Positions 8,836-17,833 are shown, counted from the stretch's first letter. The stretch: 64,000 nucleotides of DNA from Mangrovivirga cuniculi (GCF_005166025.1 NZ_CP028923.1:857001-921000), one strand, 5' to 3'. Numbers and translations are program-made. Notes: a model not told the origin generated them from the sequence alone.

Positions 8836-9849
8836 TCAAAGACTATTTCTAAGAAAAATGTCAAGTAACTTGTCTTTTCCCGCCGAAGCGTCAATATTTC
8901 CCGACAAAACTCCTGATTTTATCGACGAAATTTTTTGTCTTACCGCTGAGTTTTTATAAAAAAGGTCAAGAAGTTCCTCGGAAATCAATGTATTAAACCA
9001 ATATAAATTTTGACTTTTCCTGTTTTCTTCAAAGTGTCCTGATTCCCGGTTTTGAGAAACGAATTTTTTTATTACAGAAAGGACATCATCCATCCCTTCA
9101 TTTTTAATTGCTGAGGAGGTTGTTACCTGGGGAATCCAGCCATTTGGTTTAGGAGGAAAAAGGTGCATGGCATTTTTATATGTTCGCTTGGCACGTTCAG
9201 CTTGCTTCACATTATCACCATCGGCTTTTGTAATGGTAACGAGATCTGCCATTTCCATAATTCCCTTTTTAATTCCCTGAAGTTCATCACCGGCTCCACT
9301 AAGCATTAATAATAAGAAGAAATCGACCATTTCCTTGACCATAGTTTCACTCTGGCCCACTCCAACAGTTTCAATCAATATCATGTCATAACCAGCGGCT
9401 TCACATAAAAGCATCGTTTCCCGGGTTTTATTCGCTACTCCTCCAAGTGATGTACCGGCTGCCGAAGGTCTGATGTAAGCTTTTGGATTACGACTCAGGT
9501 GTTCCATCCTTGTTTTATCACCTAAAATACTGCCTCTGGTAACTCTACTGGACGGATCAACGGTCAAAACTGCGATCTTATAACCTTCTTCTATTAGTTT
9601 TAAGCCAAAAGATTCAATAAATGTACTTTTTCCGACCCCGGGGACACCGGTTATCCCAATCCTGATTGTATCATCCTTTTTTGGAATTTCTTTGATTATA
9701 TCTTTTGCCAGTTCCCTGTCATCATCTCTCGTGCTTTCAATTAATGTGATCGCTTTACTAAGGATAAAACGATCTCTGGACAAGATGCCATTTAGATATT
9801 CTTCTTTCGTCAGTCGCCTTTTTTTTCTCCTTTTGTTTGCCTGGTCCAT
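8836..9849 (-). CDS. meaB: Methylmalonyl-CoA mutase-associated GTPase MeaB
   Basis: 337-residue G3E-type P-loop GTPase (ArgK/MeaB). It protects methylmalonyl-CoA mutase from inactivation and gates cobalamin loading and release. Visible motifs: Walker A GVPGVGKS at residues 68-75, VDPSS with RGSILGDKTRM, ETVGVGQSE (switch region), and the base-recognition-like TKADGDN. The length matches the family. mutA and mutB lie 8 kb upstream on the same strand, separated by the CHASE2/CHAT/RAYT stretch. It ends at a strong terminator. Confidence 0.95.
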   Translation of the reverse strand: MDQANKRRKKRRLTKEEYLNGILSRDRFILSKAITLIESTRDDDRELAKDIIKEIPKKDDTIRIGITGVPGVGKSTFIESFGLKLIEEGYKIAVLTVDPSSRVTRGSILGDKTRMEHLSRNPKAYIRPSAAGTSLGGVANKTRETMLLCEAAGYDMILIETVGVGQSETMVKEMVDFFLLLMLSGAGDELQGIKKGIMEMADLVTITKADGDNVKQAERAKRTYKNAMHLFPPKPNGWIPQVTTSSAIKNEGMDDVLSVIKKFVSQNRESGHFEENRKSQNLYWFNTLISEELLDLFYKNSAVRQKISSIKSGVLSGNIDASAGKDKLLDIFLRNSL

Positions 9850-9904
9850 GAACAGATATTAAAAATTTTGCTGGAATTTAACTAATTATCCGTATTTTGT
9901 CCCC

Positions 9905-11167
9905 ATGAAGCGGAATTCGGATTTTAGAATACGCTCCGGGAAATTTTTTCGTCATGTTATCGGGGCCACTTTTTTTATTTTTGCTTTTATTTTTATCGCC
10001 GGGAAGTTTTTGAATTCATTAGATTTTCTTGATCCGGTAGGAGAAGCACTAGCAGATTTTGATTTCACTGACATTGCCTTTATTGAGTTCAGAGATGAGC
10101 CAACGGATGATGAGCGGATCACCCTGGTAAATATTGGTCAGCTCAATCGTGCCGGGATAGCACGACAGCTTGAAATTATAAATAAGTATGACCCGAAAGT
10201 AATCGGTGTCGACATCGAATTTGATGGTGCTAAAGATTCAATCAGTGACCTGATGCTAAAGTTCGCAATGGCTGAAAGTGAAAATCTGGTGATGATCTCA
10301 AGGCTGGATTATGATAGCTCTTCAGGAATATTTAATGTAATTACTCCCCCTGAATCCTTTCTCGAGCATGGAACTCTTTCGTATGCCAACCTGATCTCAC
10401 CGGCCGGGAGCCAGGAACAATTAAAAACATGTCGTTCTTTTTCTCCTGCTGAACCAACAACTATGGATTCGATGAATGCATTTAGTGTTGCTTTAGCAAT
10501 GAAATATTCACCAGAGAAAACATCGGCTTTTCTTGAAAGAAAAAATCCTTATGAGCTGATTAATTTCCGGAGAAATATCTTTGACCCTTATGGGTACAGT
10601 GTTTTCCATGGAAGATACCTATCTGTCGATCCATTTCAGATACTTGAAGAAAATTTTGAACCGGAAATAATTAAAGACAGGATAGTAATACTCGGTTACT
10701 TGGGTGAAAATATACTGGACCCGAGCTGGGAAGATAAATATATCACTCCGTTGAATGTTAATTATGCCGGCAGGACCAATCCCGATATGTTCGGAGCCGT
10801 TATTCATGCTAATATAATCAGTATGATACTGGATGAGGATTACATTAATGAAATGGGGCCGGCGCAATCACTTATCTGGGCTATTTTACTTTGTCTGTTA
10901 AATGTGGCATGCTTTATGATAGTATACTATCGTCTGCCTGATTGGTATGACGGCATTACGAAATTAATCCAGTTGGTCGAGGTGATTTTTTTGTTTTTCG
11001 TAATTATTTACGTTTTTGCGGTTTATAACTATAAGATGCATTTGGAATTAGCTATAATCGCAATTGCTTTATCGGGAGATATGCTCGAAATATATAATGG
11101 AGTTATTAAAAATATAAGTACAAAGATTAAAAGAAAGATCAAACCAAAACTATCATGGTCAGAGTAA
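9905..11167 (+). CDS. CHASE2-domain membrane sensor without a fused output domain
   Basis: 420 residues. A transmembrane segment at about 17-36 leads into a 270-residue extracytoplasmic CHASE2 domain: ITLVNIGQLNRAGIARQLEII, PKVIGVDIEFD, DRIVILGYLGE, NPDMFGAVIHANIISMIL. About three C-terminal transmembrane segments follow (near 317-340, 349-370 and 376-394) and a short basic tail. CHASE2 domains normally feed a kinase, cyclase or CHAT output module in the same chain; here none is present. The stop overlaps the start of the FecR-like gene by 13 bp, so the two are translationally coupled. It is divergent from meaB with only 55 bp between them. The domain call is firm; the ligand is unknown. Confidence 0.85.
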   Translation: MKRNSDFRIRSGKFFRHVIGATFFIFAFIFIAGKFLNSLDFLDPVGEALADFDFTDIAFIEFRDEPTDDERITLVNIGQLNRAGIARQLEIINKYDPKVIGVDIEFDGAKDSISDLMLKFAMAESENLVMISRLDYDSSSGIFNVITPPESFLEHGTLSYANLISPAGSQEQLKTCRSFSPAEPTTMDSMNAFSVALAMKYSPEKTSAFLERKNPYELINFRRNIFDPYGYSVFHGRYLSVDPFQILEENFEPEIIKDRIVILGYLGENILDPSWEDKYITPLNVNYAGRTNPDMFGAVIHANIISMILDEDYINEMGPAQSLIWAILLCLLNVACFMIVYYRLPDWYDGITKLIQLVEVIFLFFVIIYVFAVYNYKMHLELAIIAIALSGDMLEIYNGVIKNISTKIKRKIKPKLSWSE

Positions 11168-12066
11168 TAATTTTTTTATTCACTGTTGGACTAACCCTTA
11201 ATTTAACAGCACAAAGTAATAGCTTTAGAGTATTAGCTGTAAGTGGAGCTAACCAGTATTCAGAAAGTGGTTCTGCATGGAAGCCTTTGAAAGTAGGAGT
11301 TAAACTTTCGGGAGATTCCAAAATTAAAACCGCAAACGGGTCTTATGTTGGACTTATCCACCAGACCGGTAAAACATTTGAGATCAAAAAAGCCGGGGTT
11401 TATGACCTAAAGGCGATCAATGACAAAGCAGTCGCTTCAGCAGGCAGCACAGAATTGAGTGATAAATATGCTGAATTTGTCGTTAATAAGCTTTCAGAAT
11501 CAGAAAACGAAGACATCAATAAAAATAAGGAACGGTATATGAATGTTACCGGGGCGGTGAAGCGCGCAGATGATGAGATCCTTGTGTTGATGCCTGAATT
11601 GAGTGAAGCGTATGGACCGGAAGTGAATATCACCTGGACAAGCATGCCTGATATCAATAATCCGAATTACCTTGTGGAGGTAAAAAACATCTATAACGAA
11701 GTTTTAAAGAAAGAAGCAGTCCAGGATACCAGTTATACATTAAGTTTTGACGAAGCTCCTTTTAACGAATCAAAAATGTTATTGATTTCAGTTACAGTTG
11801 ATGGACGTCCGATGGTTACATCAAACAAGGTAGGAATCAAGAAACTTGAAGAAGATAAAAGAAAAGAGATCGAAGAAGAGCTGAATAAATTGAAATCAAC
11901 ACTTAGTGAGGATAATGCACTGGACATGTTGATCCTTGGAACTTTCTTTGAGGAGCACGGACTGAGAGTTGATGCATTAAGTGCCTATCATAAAGCGGTA
12001 GAATTAGCTCCGGATGTAGAGGTATTCAGAAATACCTATTTAATGTATGCTGCGAGCGCAGAGTAA
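11155..12066 (+). CDS. Secreted FecR-like protein with C-terminal TPR
   Basis: 303 residues with a signal peptide (ends ...LNLTAQ). The N-terminal 90 residues resemble a FecR domain: WKPLKVGVKLSGDSKIKTANGSYVGL followed by the GKTFEIKKAGVYDL strand pattern. The middle has an Ig-like or beta-rich part (EVNITWTSMPDINNPNYLVEV), then a charged helix of E/K/R residues near 230-250 and a terminal TPR unit (GLRVDALSAYHKAVELAPD). It likely works in the periplasm as a scaffold or adaptor with the CHASE2 protein, whose gene it overlaps by 13 bp. A similar grouping of CHASE2, FecR and TPR-CHAT proteins suggests a shared pathway, but that is inference. Confidence 0.7.
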   Translation: MVRVIIFLFTVGLTLNLTAQSNSFRVLAVSGANQYSESGSAWKPLKVGVKLSGDSKIKTANGSYVGLIHQTGKTFEIKKAGVYDLKAINDKAVASAGSTELSDKYAEFVVNKLSESENEDINKNKERYMNVTGAVKRADDEILVLMPELSEAYGPEVNITWTSMPDINNPNYLVEVKNIYNEVLKKEAVQDTSYTLSFDEAPFNESKMLLISVTVDGRPMVTSNKVGIKKLEEDKRKEIEEELNKLKSTLSEDNALDMLILGTFFEEHGLRVDALSAYHKAVELAPDVEVFRNTYLMYAASAE

Positions 12067-12093
12067 AACGAGATATTAATAATTTAAAATAAT

Positions 12094-12124
12094 GGCCTTC
12101 AGATTATTTCTGGAGGCTTTTTTT
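12094..12124 (+). terminator. Terminator of the CHASE2-FecR operon
   Basis: Imperfect 8-bp stem GCCTTCAG (12094-12101) with CTGGAGGC (12110-12117, one G-T pair), then seven Ts. Confidence 0.8.
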
Positions 12125-12127
12125 GTC

Positions 12128-12585
12128 TGAACTAAGATGGGTAGGATAGGAGGATGATAGGATGTCGGTTAATGATGTAGTTTTCTTTATTTAAGAAATA
12201 GTAGTATCCAAATTAAAAAGCTGCCTCATCGCCCTTGTTTAGCGAAGCGTAACGAGGGTGTGGGAGAACAGCGTTTGTAACGCTGGATTTGCTGTTTCAA
12301 ATTATTTGGTCCACATCGTAAATAAAAACTGCTACATTGCTTGCCTGTGTCTCCACAGGCAAGGTGAAATATGTTATACATTTCAAGTGGAGACACTTGA
12401 AATCAGAGGCTGGGTTGTAGTAGTTGACCGATGTTTTCAATTCGAATTTAATTTTAATTTCAAAGCTGGATTACAAATTAAGGTATAGGACTTCGGAACT
12501 TTGGTAAAACTTTGTGTCAAGGCACAAGCGGATGCTTGCGCCAGCGGTTGACAGGAACCATGGCATGGTGGCAAGGATATAATAA
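12128..12585. repeat. Intergenic region packed with palindromes, REP-like
   Basis: About 460 bp without a credible gene. It shares words with the RAYT-flanking repeats: GTTAATGATGTAG at 12168, AAAAAGCTGCCTCAT near 12216, and GGATTACAAATTAAGGTATAGGACTTCGGA starting at 12468, which resembles the left end of those elements. Hairpins: AGCGTT-TGT-AACGCT (12270-12284), CTTGCCTGTG-TCTC-CACAGGCAAG (12340-12363) and ATTTCAAGTG-GAGA-CACTTGAAAT (12380-12403), the last two with perfect 10-bp stems. It probably represents one or two diverged or partial REP-like elements. Confidence 0.7.
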
Positions 12586-15500
12586 TTACATCCCAATCAT
12601 AACAAATGGTGCCCAGTATTTTGGTTGGGAGTAGTTGGCTTTTACTTCTTTCTTCGCTGCGTAAAAGGCTTCTCTCTTGTCTTTGCCTTCTAACATCTGC
12701 TTGTAAAAGGTGATCATGAACTCACTGGTTACTTTGTCGTCTACTTTAAAAAGACTCATTACCAGTGTTTCTGCTCCAGCTACTAAAAAAGCTCGCTGTA
12801 ATCCATAAACTCCCTCGCCAACTTTGATATCTCCACCTGCTGTTTCACAGGCACTCAATACTACCAGATCAGTATTGTCAAGGTCCATATTCATCGCTTC
12901 AAAAGCGGTTAACACGCCATTATCCGCATTGTAATTTGCCGGATGTTCGGCTAATAAATCTCCTGCACCGGTAAGCAGCAATCCACTACGCAAAAGAGGG
13001 TTGTATAAAGGATTTTGCAGGTCAGGTCCCTGGTCCGTTCCTTCATTGAAGAAGCCATGGGTCGCCACGTGAAATACCTTCGGGTTTTTGATTTCTTTAA
13101 TTCGTTCTTCACTTGCCTCTATACCTGTCAGGGTATTGGTCGTCCAGCCTTTTGATGAAAGTAATGAATTGAGTTCTTCAGCTTCTTTCTTCGTTCCAGG
13201 CAATGCTTTTATCGTTTTTTTTCGCACATCATTGCTTGTATAAAACAATGGTGAACCGATGATTTCTGCTTTGTTATTTTTGTTCTCAATCTCACTATTA
13301 TTTCTTTTCTGGTAGATTTCTTTGGTATTACTTACCAGTATAATGTTGGACTCATCAAACACATAGCTACCGTTATCATCACTTAAACTTTCCAGGTTGA
13401 TCTGGTTATAGACACCATCTGGTGAAAAGTAGATTTTTGAAGCATCTGTGATCTGATTAGCAACTGACTTCCAGTATAGATCGTACGATTCATTATCTTC
13501 AATACCGAAATAGATTGAATTCTTATATAGAGCATGGCCTTTCGATTCCATGTAATTACCTCTTGATAAGTTCACCCGTTTGATCTCTTTATCATTTAGG
13601 ATGTAGCTGACATAGATCACGCTGTCACTGAAATACTGATCAAAAGTTCTGATTCGAACCATCTCAATAGCTGTTTCATTGTCATCGAGACTCTTTTGTA
13701 CGTCATTGGAGGTGATTTTATTACGATCTTCTTCTTGCAGGAATAATACTGACTTACTGGTAAGTTGCTTTTCAAGCTTTTCTGTTTGTCTGGAAAGATC
13801 ATTAATATCAATGCCGAGTTCTGTTTGTCTTTCGGCACTCATTGATACTGCCTGTGCCATCAATTCTTTAGACATACGCCAGGTTTCAAACATGTCGATC
13901 AGTTCTTCATCTCCGGAATTTAAAATTCGGTTTCTCAACTTAAGCCCTGAGTTAAGTAGAATGGCTTTAGTAACTAATGCGTAATCATACGCCTGCTCCA
14001 GTTCCTTATCTTTTGGATCATCCTTTTTGCTGATCAGGAAGTGATAGAATTCAAAATCATCTCGAATTGTATTCCAGTATTGTGTCTTGGCTCTCTCAGA
14101 AAGGGCGGGGAAGTAATCGGTGAGATAATTCAGGTGATTATCCAGAGCTTCCTGGAGATATGATTCAGCTCGTTTAGTATTGCCCTGCATATATTCTGAT
14201 CTGGCAAGCTTAGCTGTGTTTTTCACATATTCAGGATGCTTTTCATTAAAGATCTTGCGGAGAGTCTTTCTCGCATCCTCATAGTAGTCTTCCGATTTAG
14301 AATATTCCTTTTTACTGTAATGCCAGTCACCTTTAAGGGAAAGAATTGACGCCAGGTTCACGTTGTTTCTTCTTCCGATTTTATCTTCATAAACATCTTC
14401 GGCATGGTTGAGAAGCCTCATCGCTTCCTGATATCTTTTCTTTTTGATATAATAGACTGCCTGGTCTTTTGATACGGAAGCAAACTCAGGGTTCTTCGTT
14501 CCTAATTTTGAGCCGAGAGTAGCTATTGCTTTCTTAAAAAGCATCTCAATTTCTTCTTCATTCTTATTCTGGTAATTCAGTAGTAAGGCCAGGTAAGCCT
14601 GAGAAGATGCTACATCTATATGTTCCTCTCCAAAATACTTTATCTGTGTTTCCAGCACTTCACGAGTTAACTCTTCCGCGCTTTCATAATCTCCAATAGC
14701 AGTACTTAGTTTGGCCAGTATTTTTGCTGGCTGAATCGCTTTAGAAGTGTTTTCTCCATAGAAAGATAGTGCAATGTTTCTGGCCCTTGAAGCAAATATT
14801 TCTGCGGTTGAATAATCACCATATATAAACTCCAGTTCTGCTTTTTGGGTATTGGGAACGATCATTTTAAAGTGATCTTCACCATATTTTGCTCTGGTAT
14901 CAGCGAGCTGAGTGTGGATAATTTCCAATGCCTCGTCGTATTCACCGATAGCCAGATAGATCTTTGCTTTTTCGGCTTCCGTGCTAAAGCTTTTAAATTT
15001 CGACTGCATTATTATGTCAGCTTTTCTGATCAGCTTATCTACATCTTCGATAAGTTCTTCAGCTTCGTCATATTCGGCTTCGATGGTTTTTAAATTGGCT
15101 TTTGTTAAAAGAGCTTTTGGATAGTAGATACCGTATTCTGTATCTTTTTTATTTTCTTCCAGGATCTCTAATGCTTTATTGAGGTTCCATCGGGCCTGGC
15201 CATAGTCTGCTAATTTAACTTGCAGTGAAGCCATGTATTCCAGTTGAACTGCTCTTGCAGGATCATCTTCAACGCCTCTGAATTTTTTGTCAGTAGCATC
15301 TTTGGCTTCTTCCAAAGTTTGTATGGCCTTTTGATGTTCATCAGCTACCTCGTAATATGTGGCGAGGTGATTCAGTAAATTTAGAACTTTAGTATGCTGA
15401 TTGGTCGATTGATCTTTTAGTATCTTTTCATAGCTATTTTCATAAATCTCCCCTGCTAATTTAATTTTTGCAGTAAAATCAACATAAAAATTTGCCAGGT

Positions 15501-16743
15501 CGATTTTAGACCAGTGATATTCTACAGAATTTTCTCCGTAAATGTTCTTTTTAAGCTCAAGAGCCTCGTTAAGATAACTCTCTACATTTTGGGTGCTTTC
15601 TTTTAAAATGGCAACCTCAGCAAGAGAATAATACCAGTTTAACTTTCCGGGATAATTCTCCGGTAATGAATTCGAGCTTAGGATGATATTCAGGGTGTTT
15701 TCAACTGAAGAAAGTTCAGAGTCTGTTAATTTTCTTCCAGTGTTTAGTGCCTGGTGATGCAGGTTATAAATTGAAGACTCATCATATGACCGGGCCTCTC
15801 TTTCGTATCGGCTTTCATATTTCCGGTAGCCGCCCTCGTCACCTCTGTATAAATATGCAAGTGCCAGTTCCCTTAGGATATGCATTTTCAGAAAGTGACT
15901 GTCTTCAGCTCCTTTGAACTCATGATAGGCGTCGATAAGTTCTTCAGGAACATCAAAGCTGCCATTTTCATTAGCAATCATCCCTGTAAAAAATTTGTTT
16001 TCGGCATACCCCTGAGTATCGTCTCCCTTTTTGCCTCTGATAAAAGTAGCGGTAGAGGTCAGGTGTGAAAAAGCTTTCTGAATTTCTCCGTATCTCGCTA
16101 ATGCCAGACCATAATAGTTATTCCAGGATGAATAATGGTTAATAACTGTTGTTAGATTTTCTGATTTTGAGGATTGAGCTTTAAAAAGACGTTGTCCAAA
16201 AAATTCATTGTAGTCATTAAACAGATCGAATACTTCATTGTACTGACCTTTTTTAGTGAGATTTTTTATTTTAATAAGCCGGTAGAGAGAAAGGTAGCTA
16301 CCTGTACGTTGAAGGTTATTTTCAGTTATTCTTTTTTCTGCCAGGTTCAGAAGACTATCTGATAACAGGATATCTCCATAGTCGGAAAAAACCTCAGCTG
16401 ATTCGAGGATATAGTAGGGTCCTTTTGGGTCATCGTTCTTATAGAGAACATTGATCAATTCGGTAAGCTTTGTAAAGTCCTTAATTAATTCTTTAGGCTG
16501 GCCTGTGTAAAAATTGAGTTTGAGTTTATAGAGTTGATGATCAACTAAGTACGGATTGTTTGTGTCGTATTTCTTTTCAGATTTTTTCAGCAGTTTCTCA
16601 TTGAATTTTTGAGCCTTATCATAATCACCTTCAACGATTTCGTCATTGATTTTCGAAATGTATTTGTCAAGCTTCGAGTTTTGAGCTTCTGAATTAAAAA
16701 AGACAAATGTTGAAAGAGTAAGCAGAATTAAAAAATATCGCAT
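12586..16743 (-). CDS. TPR-repeat CHAT-domain (caspase-like) protein
   Basis: 1385 residues with a signal peptide (...FFNSEAQ). Residues of about 25-900 form tandem helical TPR-like repeats, with many YxxAEE and GDYxxA units (EYDEALEIIHTQLADTRAKYGEDH, GDYSTAEIFASRARNIALSFYGEN). After a helical linker (about 900-1050) comes a C-terminal CHAT domain. Both expected catalytic residues are present: His1229 in VATHGFF and Cys1299 in LSACETAGG (codon 12849-12847). CHAT proteins are caspase-fold cysteine proteases; some, such as Craspase TPR-CHAT, act in defence. The signal peptide suggests a periplasmic or surface role, unlike Craspase. It converges on the CHASE2-FecR pair and may be their effector. 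Confidence 0.9.
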   Translation of the reverse strand: MRYFLILLTLSTFVFFNSEAQNSKLDKYISKINDEIVEGDYDKAQKFNEKLLKKSEKKYDTNNPYLVDHQLYKLKLNFYTGQPKELIKDFTKLTELINVLYKNDDPKGPYYILESAEVFSDYGDILLSDSLLNLAEKRITENNLQRTGSYLSLYRLIKIKNLTKKGQYNEVFDLFNDYNEFFGQRLFKAQSSKSENLTTVINHYSSWNNYYGLALARYGEIQKAFSHLTSTATFIRGKKGDDTQGYAENKFFTGMIANENGSFDVPEELIDAYHEFKGAEDSHFLKMHILRELALAYLYRGDEGGYRKYESRYEREARSYDESSIYNLHHQALNTGRKLTDSELSSVENTLNIILSSNSLPENYPGKLNWYYSLAEVAILKESTQNVESYLNEALELKKNIYGENSVEYHWSKIDLANFYVDFTAKIKLAGEIYENSYEKILKDQSTNQHTKVLNLLNHLATYYEVADEHQKAIQTLEEAKDATDKKFRGVEDDPARAVQLEYMASLQVKLADYGQARWNLNKALEILEENKKDTEYGIYYPKALLTKANLKTIEAEYDEAEELIEDVDKLIRKADIIMQSKFKSFSTEAEKAKIYLAIGEYDEALEIIHTQLADTRAKYGEDHFKMIVPNTQKAELEFIYGDYSTAEIFASRARNIALSFYGENTSKAIQPAKILAKLSTAIGDYESAEELTREVLETQIKYFGEEHIDVASSQAYLALLLNYQNKNEEEIEMLFKKAIATLGSKLGTKNPEFASVSKDQAVYYIKKKRYQEAMRLLNHAEDVYEDKIGRRNNVNLASILSLKGDWHYSKKEYSKSEDYYEDARKTLRKIFNEKHPEYVKNTAKLARSEYMQGNTKRAESYLQEALDNHLNYLTDYFPALSERAKTQYWNTIRDDFEFYHFLISKKDDPKDKELEQAYDYALVTKAILLNSGLKLRNRILNSGDEELIDMFETWRMSKELMAQAVSMSAERQTELGIDINDLSRQTEKLEKQLTSKSVLFLQEEDRNKITSNDVQKSLDDNETAIEMVRIRTFDQYFSDSVIYVSYILNDKEIKRVNLSRGNYMESKGHALYKNSIYFGIEDNESYDLYWKSVANQITDASKIYFSPDGVYNQINLESLSDDNGSYVFDESNIILVSNTKEIYQKRNNSEIENKNNKAEIIGSPLFYTSNDVRKKTIKALPGTKKEAEELNSLLSSKGWTTNTLTGIEASEERIKEIKNPKVFHVATHGFFNEGTDQGPDLQNPLYNPLLRSGLLLTGAGDLLAEHPANYNADNGVLTAFEAMNMDLDNTDLVVLSACETAGGDIKVGEGVYGLQRAFLVAGAETLVMSLFKVDDKVTSEFMITFYKQMLEGKDKREAFYAAKKEVKANYSQPKYWAPFVMIGM

Positions 16744-16771
16744 AACTGAAAAAAATCTAATACACCGAATT

Positions 16772-16779
16772 CAAAAATA
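16772..16779 (-). promoter_or_regulatory. Predicted -7 element of the CHAT gene
   Basis: Minus strand reads TATTTTTG, matching TAnnTTTG, 28 bp before the CHAT start codon. No clear -33 box found. Confidence 0.4.
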
Positions 16780-16852
16780 ACAAAAAATATTGTTAATGAG
16801 ATTAAAATCAGGGAGTTGTTGGGTTATAAAAGTCTCGTTATGTGTGATTACC

Positions 16853-17016
16853 GGATTACAAATCCGTGGATAAGGCTTCGGAATTACAAATTCCGAAGAG
16901 CGTTAATGATGTAGCTATAGTTAAAAAGGCAGCTTCATTTTGTAAGGTTGAATCATTAGAGAAAGCTGCTGTTCGACATTTGCAATGTCGAACTGTTATC
17001 ATAGGATTTGTAATCC
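16853..17016 (+). repeat. REP-like palindromic element, left copy
   Basis: About 164 bp bounded by inverted ends GGATTACAAATCC (16853-16865) and GGATTTGTAATCC (17004-17016). Inside are CTTCGGAATT-ACA-AATTCCGAAG (16876-16898), a longer stem GCAGCTT/AAGCTGC (16929-16935 with 16963-16969), and GTTCGACATT-TGC-AATGTCGAAC (16971-16993). It is a direct repeat of 17661-17823; by eye about ten positions differ over 163. Such nested palindromes beside a RAYT gene are typical of elements it may move. Confidence 0.85.
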
Positions 17017-17122
17017 GAATTAATAGCTTAATATTTTAAACGTTTATTTTTAAGCAAAGAAAGTCCCAGTCTTTAAATTTGAGTCAATTTCAAACCACTT
17101 CATAGGATTTTATTTGATAATT

Positions 17123-17650
17123 ATGGGGTATAGCTATGTTATTAAAGATCAAGGAGCTGTTCATTTTGTGACTTTTACAGTGCATCAATGGATAAATGTT
17201 TTTACAAAAAGTGAGTATGTGAAAATATTGATCGATAGCCTTAAGCATTGTCAAAAAGCAAAGGGACTAGAAATATATTCCTGGGTAATTATGAGTAATC
17301 ATTGTCATTTTATTTTAAAAGCGCAAAATGAAGATTTGAGCGATATAATTCGCGACTTCAAAAAATTTACAGCTAAAAGAATTTATTCAGCGATTAAAGG
17401 TAATATGAATGAGAAAAGGCGAGATTGGCTACTATCTGCTTTGAACTATAAGGGGAACATATGGTTTTGGCAAAGAGGTTATCATGGTGAGGAGATCACG
17501 ACTGACAATTTCTATGATGTGAAAGCCAACTATATTCATATGAATCCAGTTAAAGCGGGGATCGTTGAAAAGGAGGAAGATTATTTATTAAGTAGTGCTG
17601 GTGATTTTTATGGAATTCGTAAAGGTCCTATAAAATTAGATTATTTTTAA
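17123..17650 (+). CDS. REP-associated tyrosine transposase (RAYT, Y1_Tnp)
   Basis: 175-residue single-domain HUH nuclease of the IS200/Y1 transposase superfamily. The metal-binding HxH is His60-Cys-His62 in SNHCHFI. The catalytic Tyr is probably Tyr137 in ANYIHMNPVKAGIV, a RAYT signature. The stretch GNIWFWQRGYHGEEI matches the usual W-Q-x-x-x-H-x-E/D region before the catalytic helix. Such enzymes cut and rejoin single-stranded REP palindromes and are usually domesticated single-copy genes. I start it at ATG 17123 rather than TTG 17114. The element copies on both sides are the likely substrate. Confidence 0.9.
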   Translation: MGYSYVIKDQGAVHFVTFTVHQWINVFTKSEYVKILIDSLKHCQKAKGLEIYSWVIMSNHCHFILKAQNEDLSDIIRDFKKFTAKRIYSAIKGNMNEKRRDWLLSALNYKGNIWFWQRGYHGEEITTDNFYDVKANYIHMNPVKAGIVEKEEDYLLSSAGDFYGIRKGPIKLDYF

Positions 17651-17660
17651 TATCGTTCAT

Positions 17661-17823
17661 GATTACAAATCCAGAGATAGGGCTTCGGAATTACAAATTC
17701 CAAAGAGCGTTATTGATGTAGCTATAATTAAAAAGGCAGCTTCATTTTGTATAGTTGAATCACTAGAGAAAGCTGCTGTTCGACATTTGCAATGTCGAAC
17801 TGTTATCATAGGATTTGTAATCC
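17661..17823 (+). repeat. REP-like palindromic element, right copy
   Basis: Same organisation as the left copy. The ends are GATTACAAATCC (17661-17672) and GGATTTGTAATCC (17811-17823), and the internal hairpin GTTCGACATT-TGC-AATGTCGAAC is identical. One arm of the CTTCGGAATT hairpin carries a change (CCAAAG for CCGAAG). Confidence 0.85.
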
Positions 17824-17833
17824 GAATTAAACT

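Larger units (their letters stand above)
16853..17823 (+). mobile_element. RAYT gene bracketed by direct REP-like repeats
   Basis: The transposase gene at 17123-17650 lies between two same-orientation copies of a 163-bp palindromic element, giving a composite-looking unit of about 970 bp. I could not identify a target-site duplication outside it, and RAYT/IS200-like enzymes normally do not make one. Confidence 0.6.

Noticed and set aside
12258-12488. 76-codon open frame on the plus strand
   Set aside because: It runs through the palindromic repeats; composition and lack of a ribosome-binding site argue against a gene.
17114-17122. TTG start for the RAYT gene
   Set aside because: ATG 17123 is only three codons later and fits the family N terminus.
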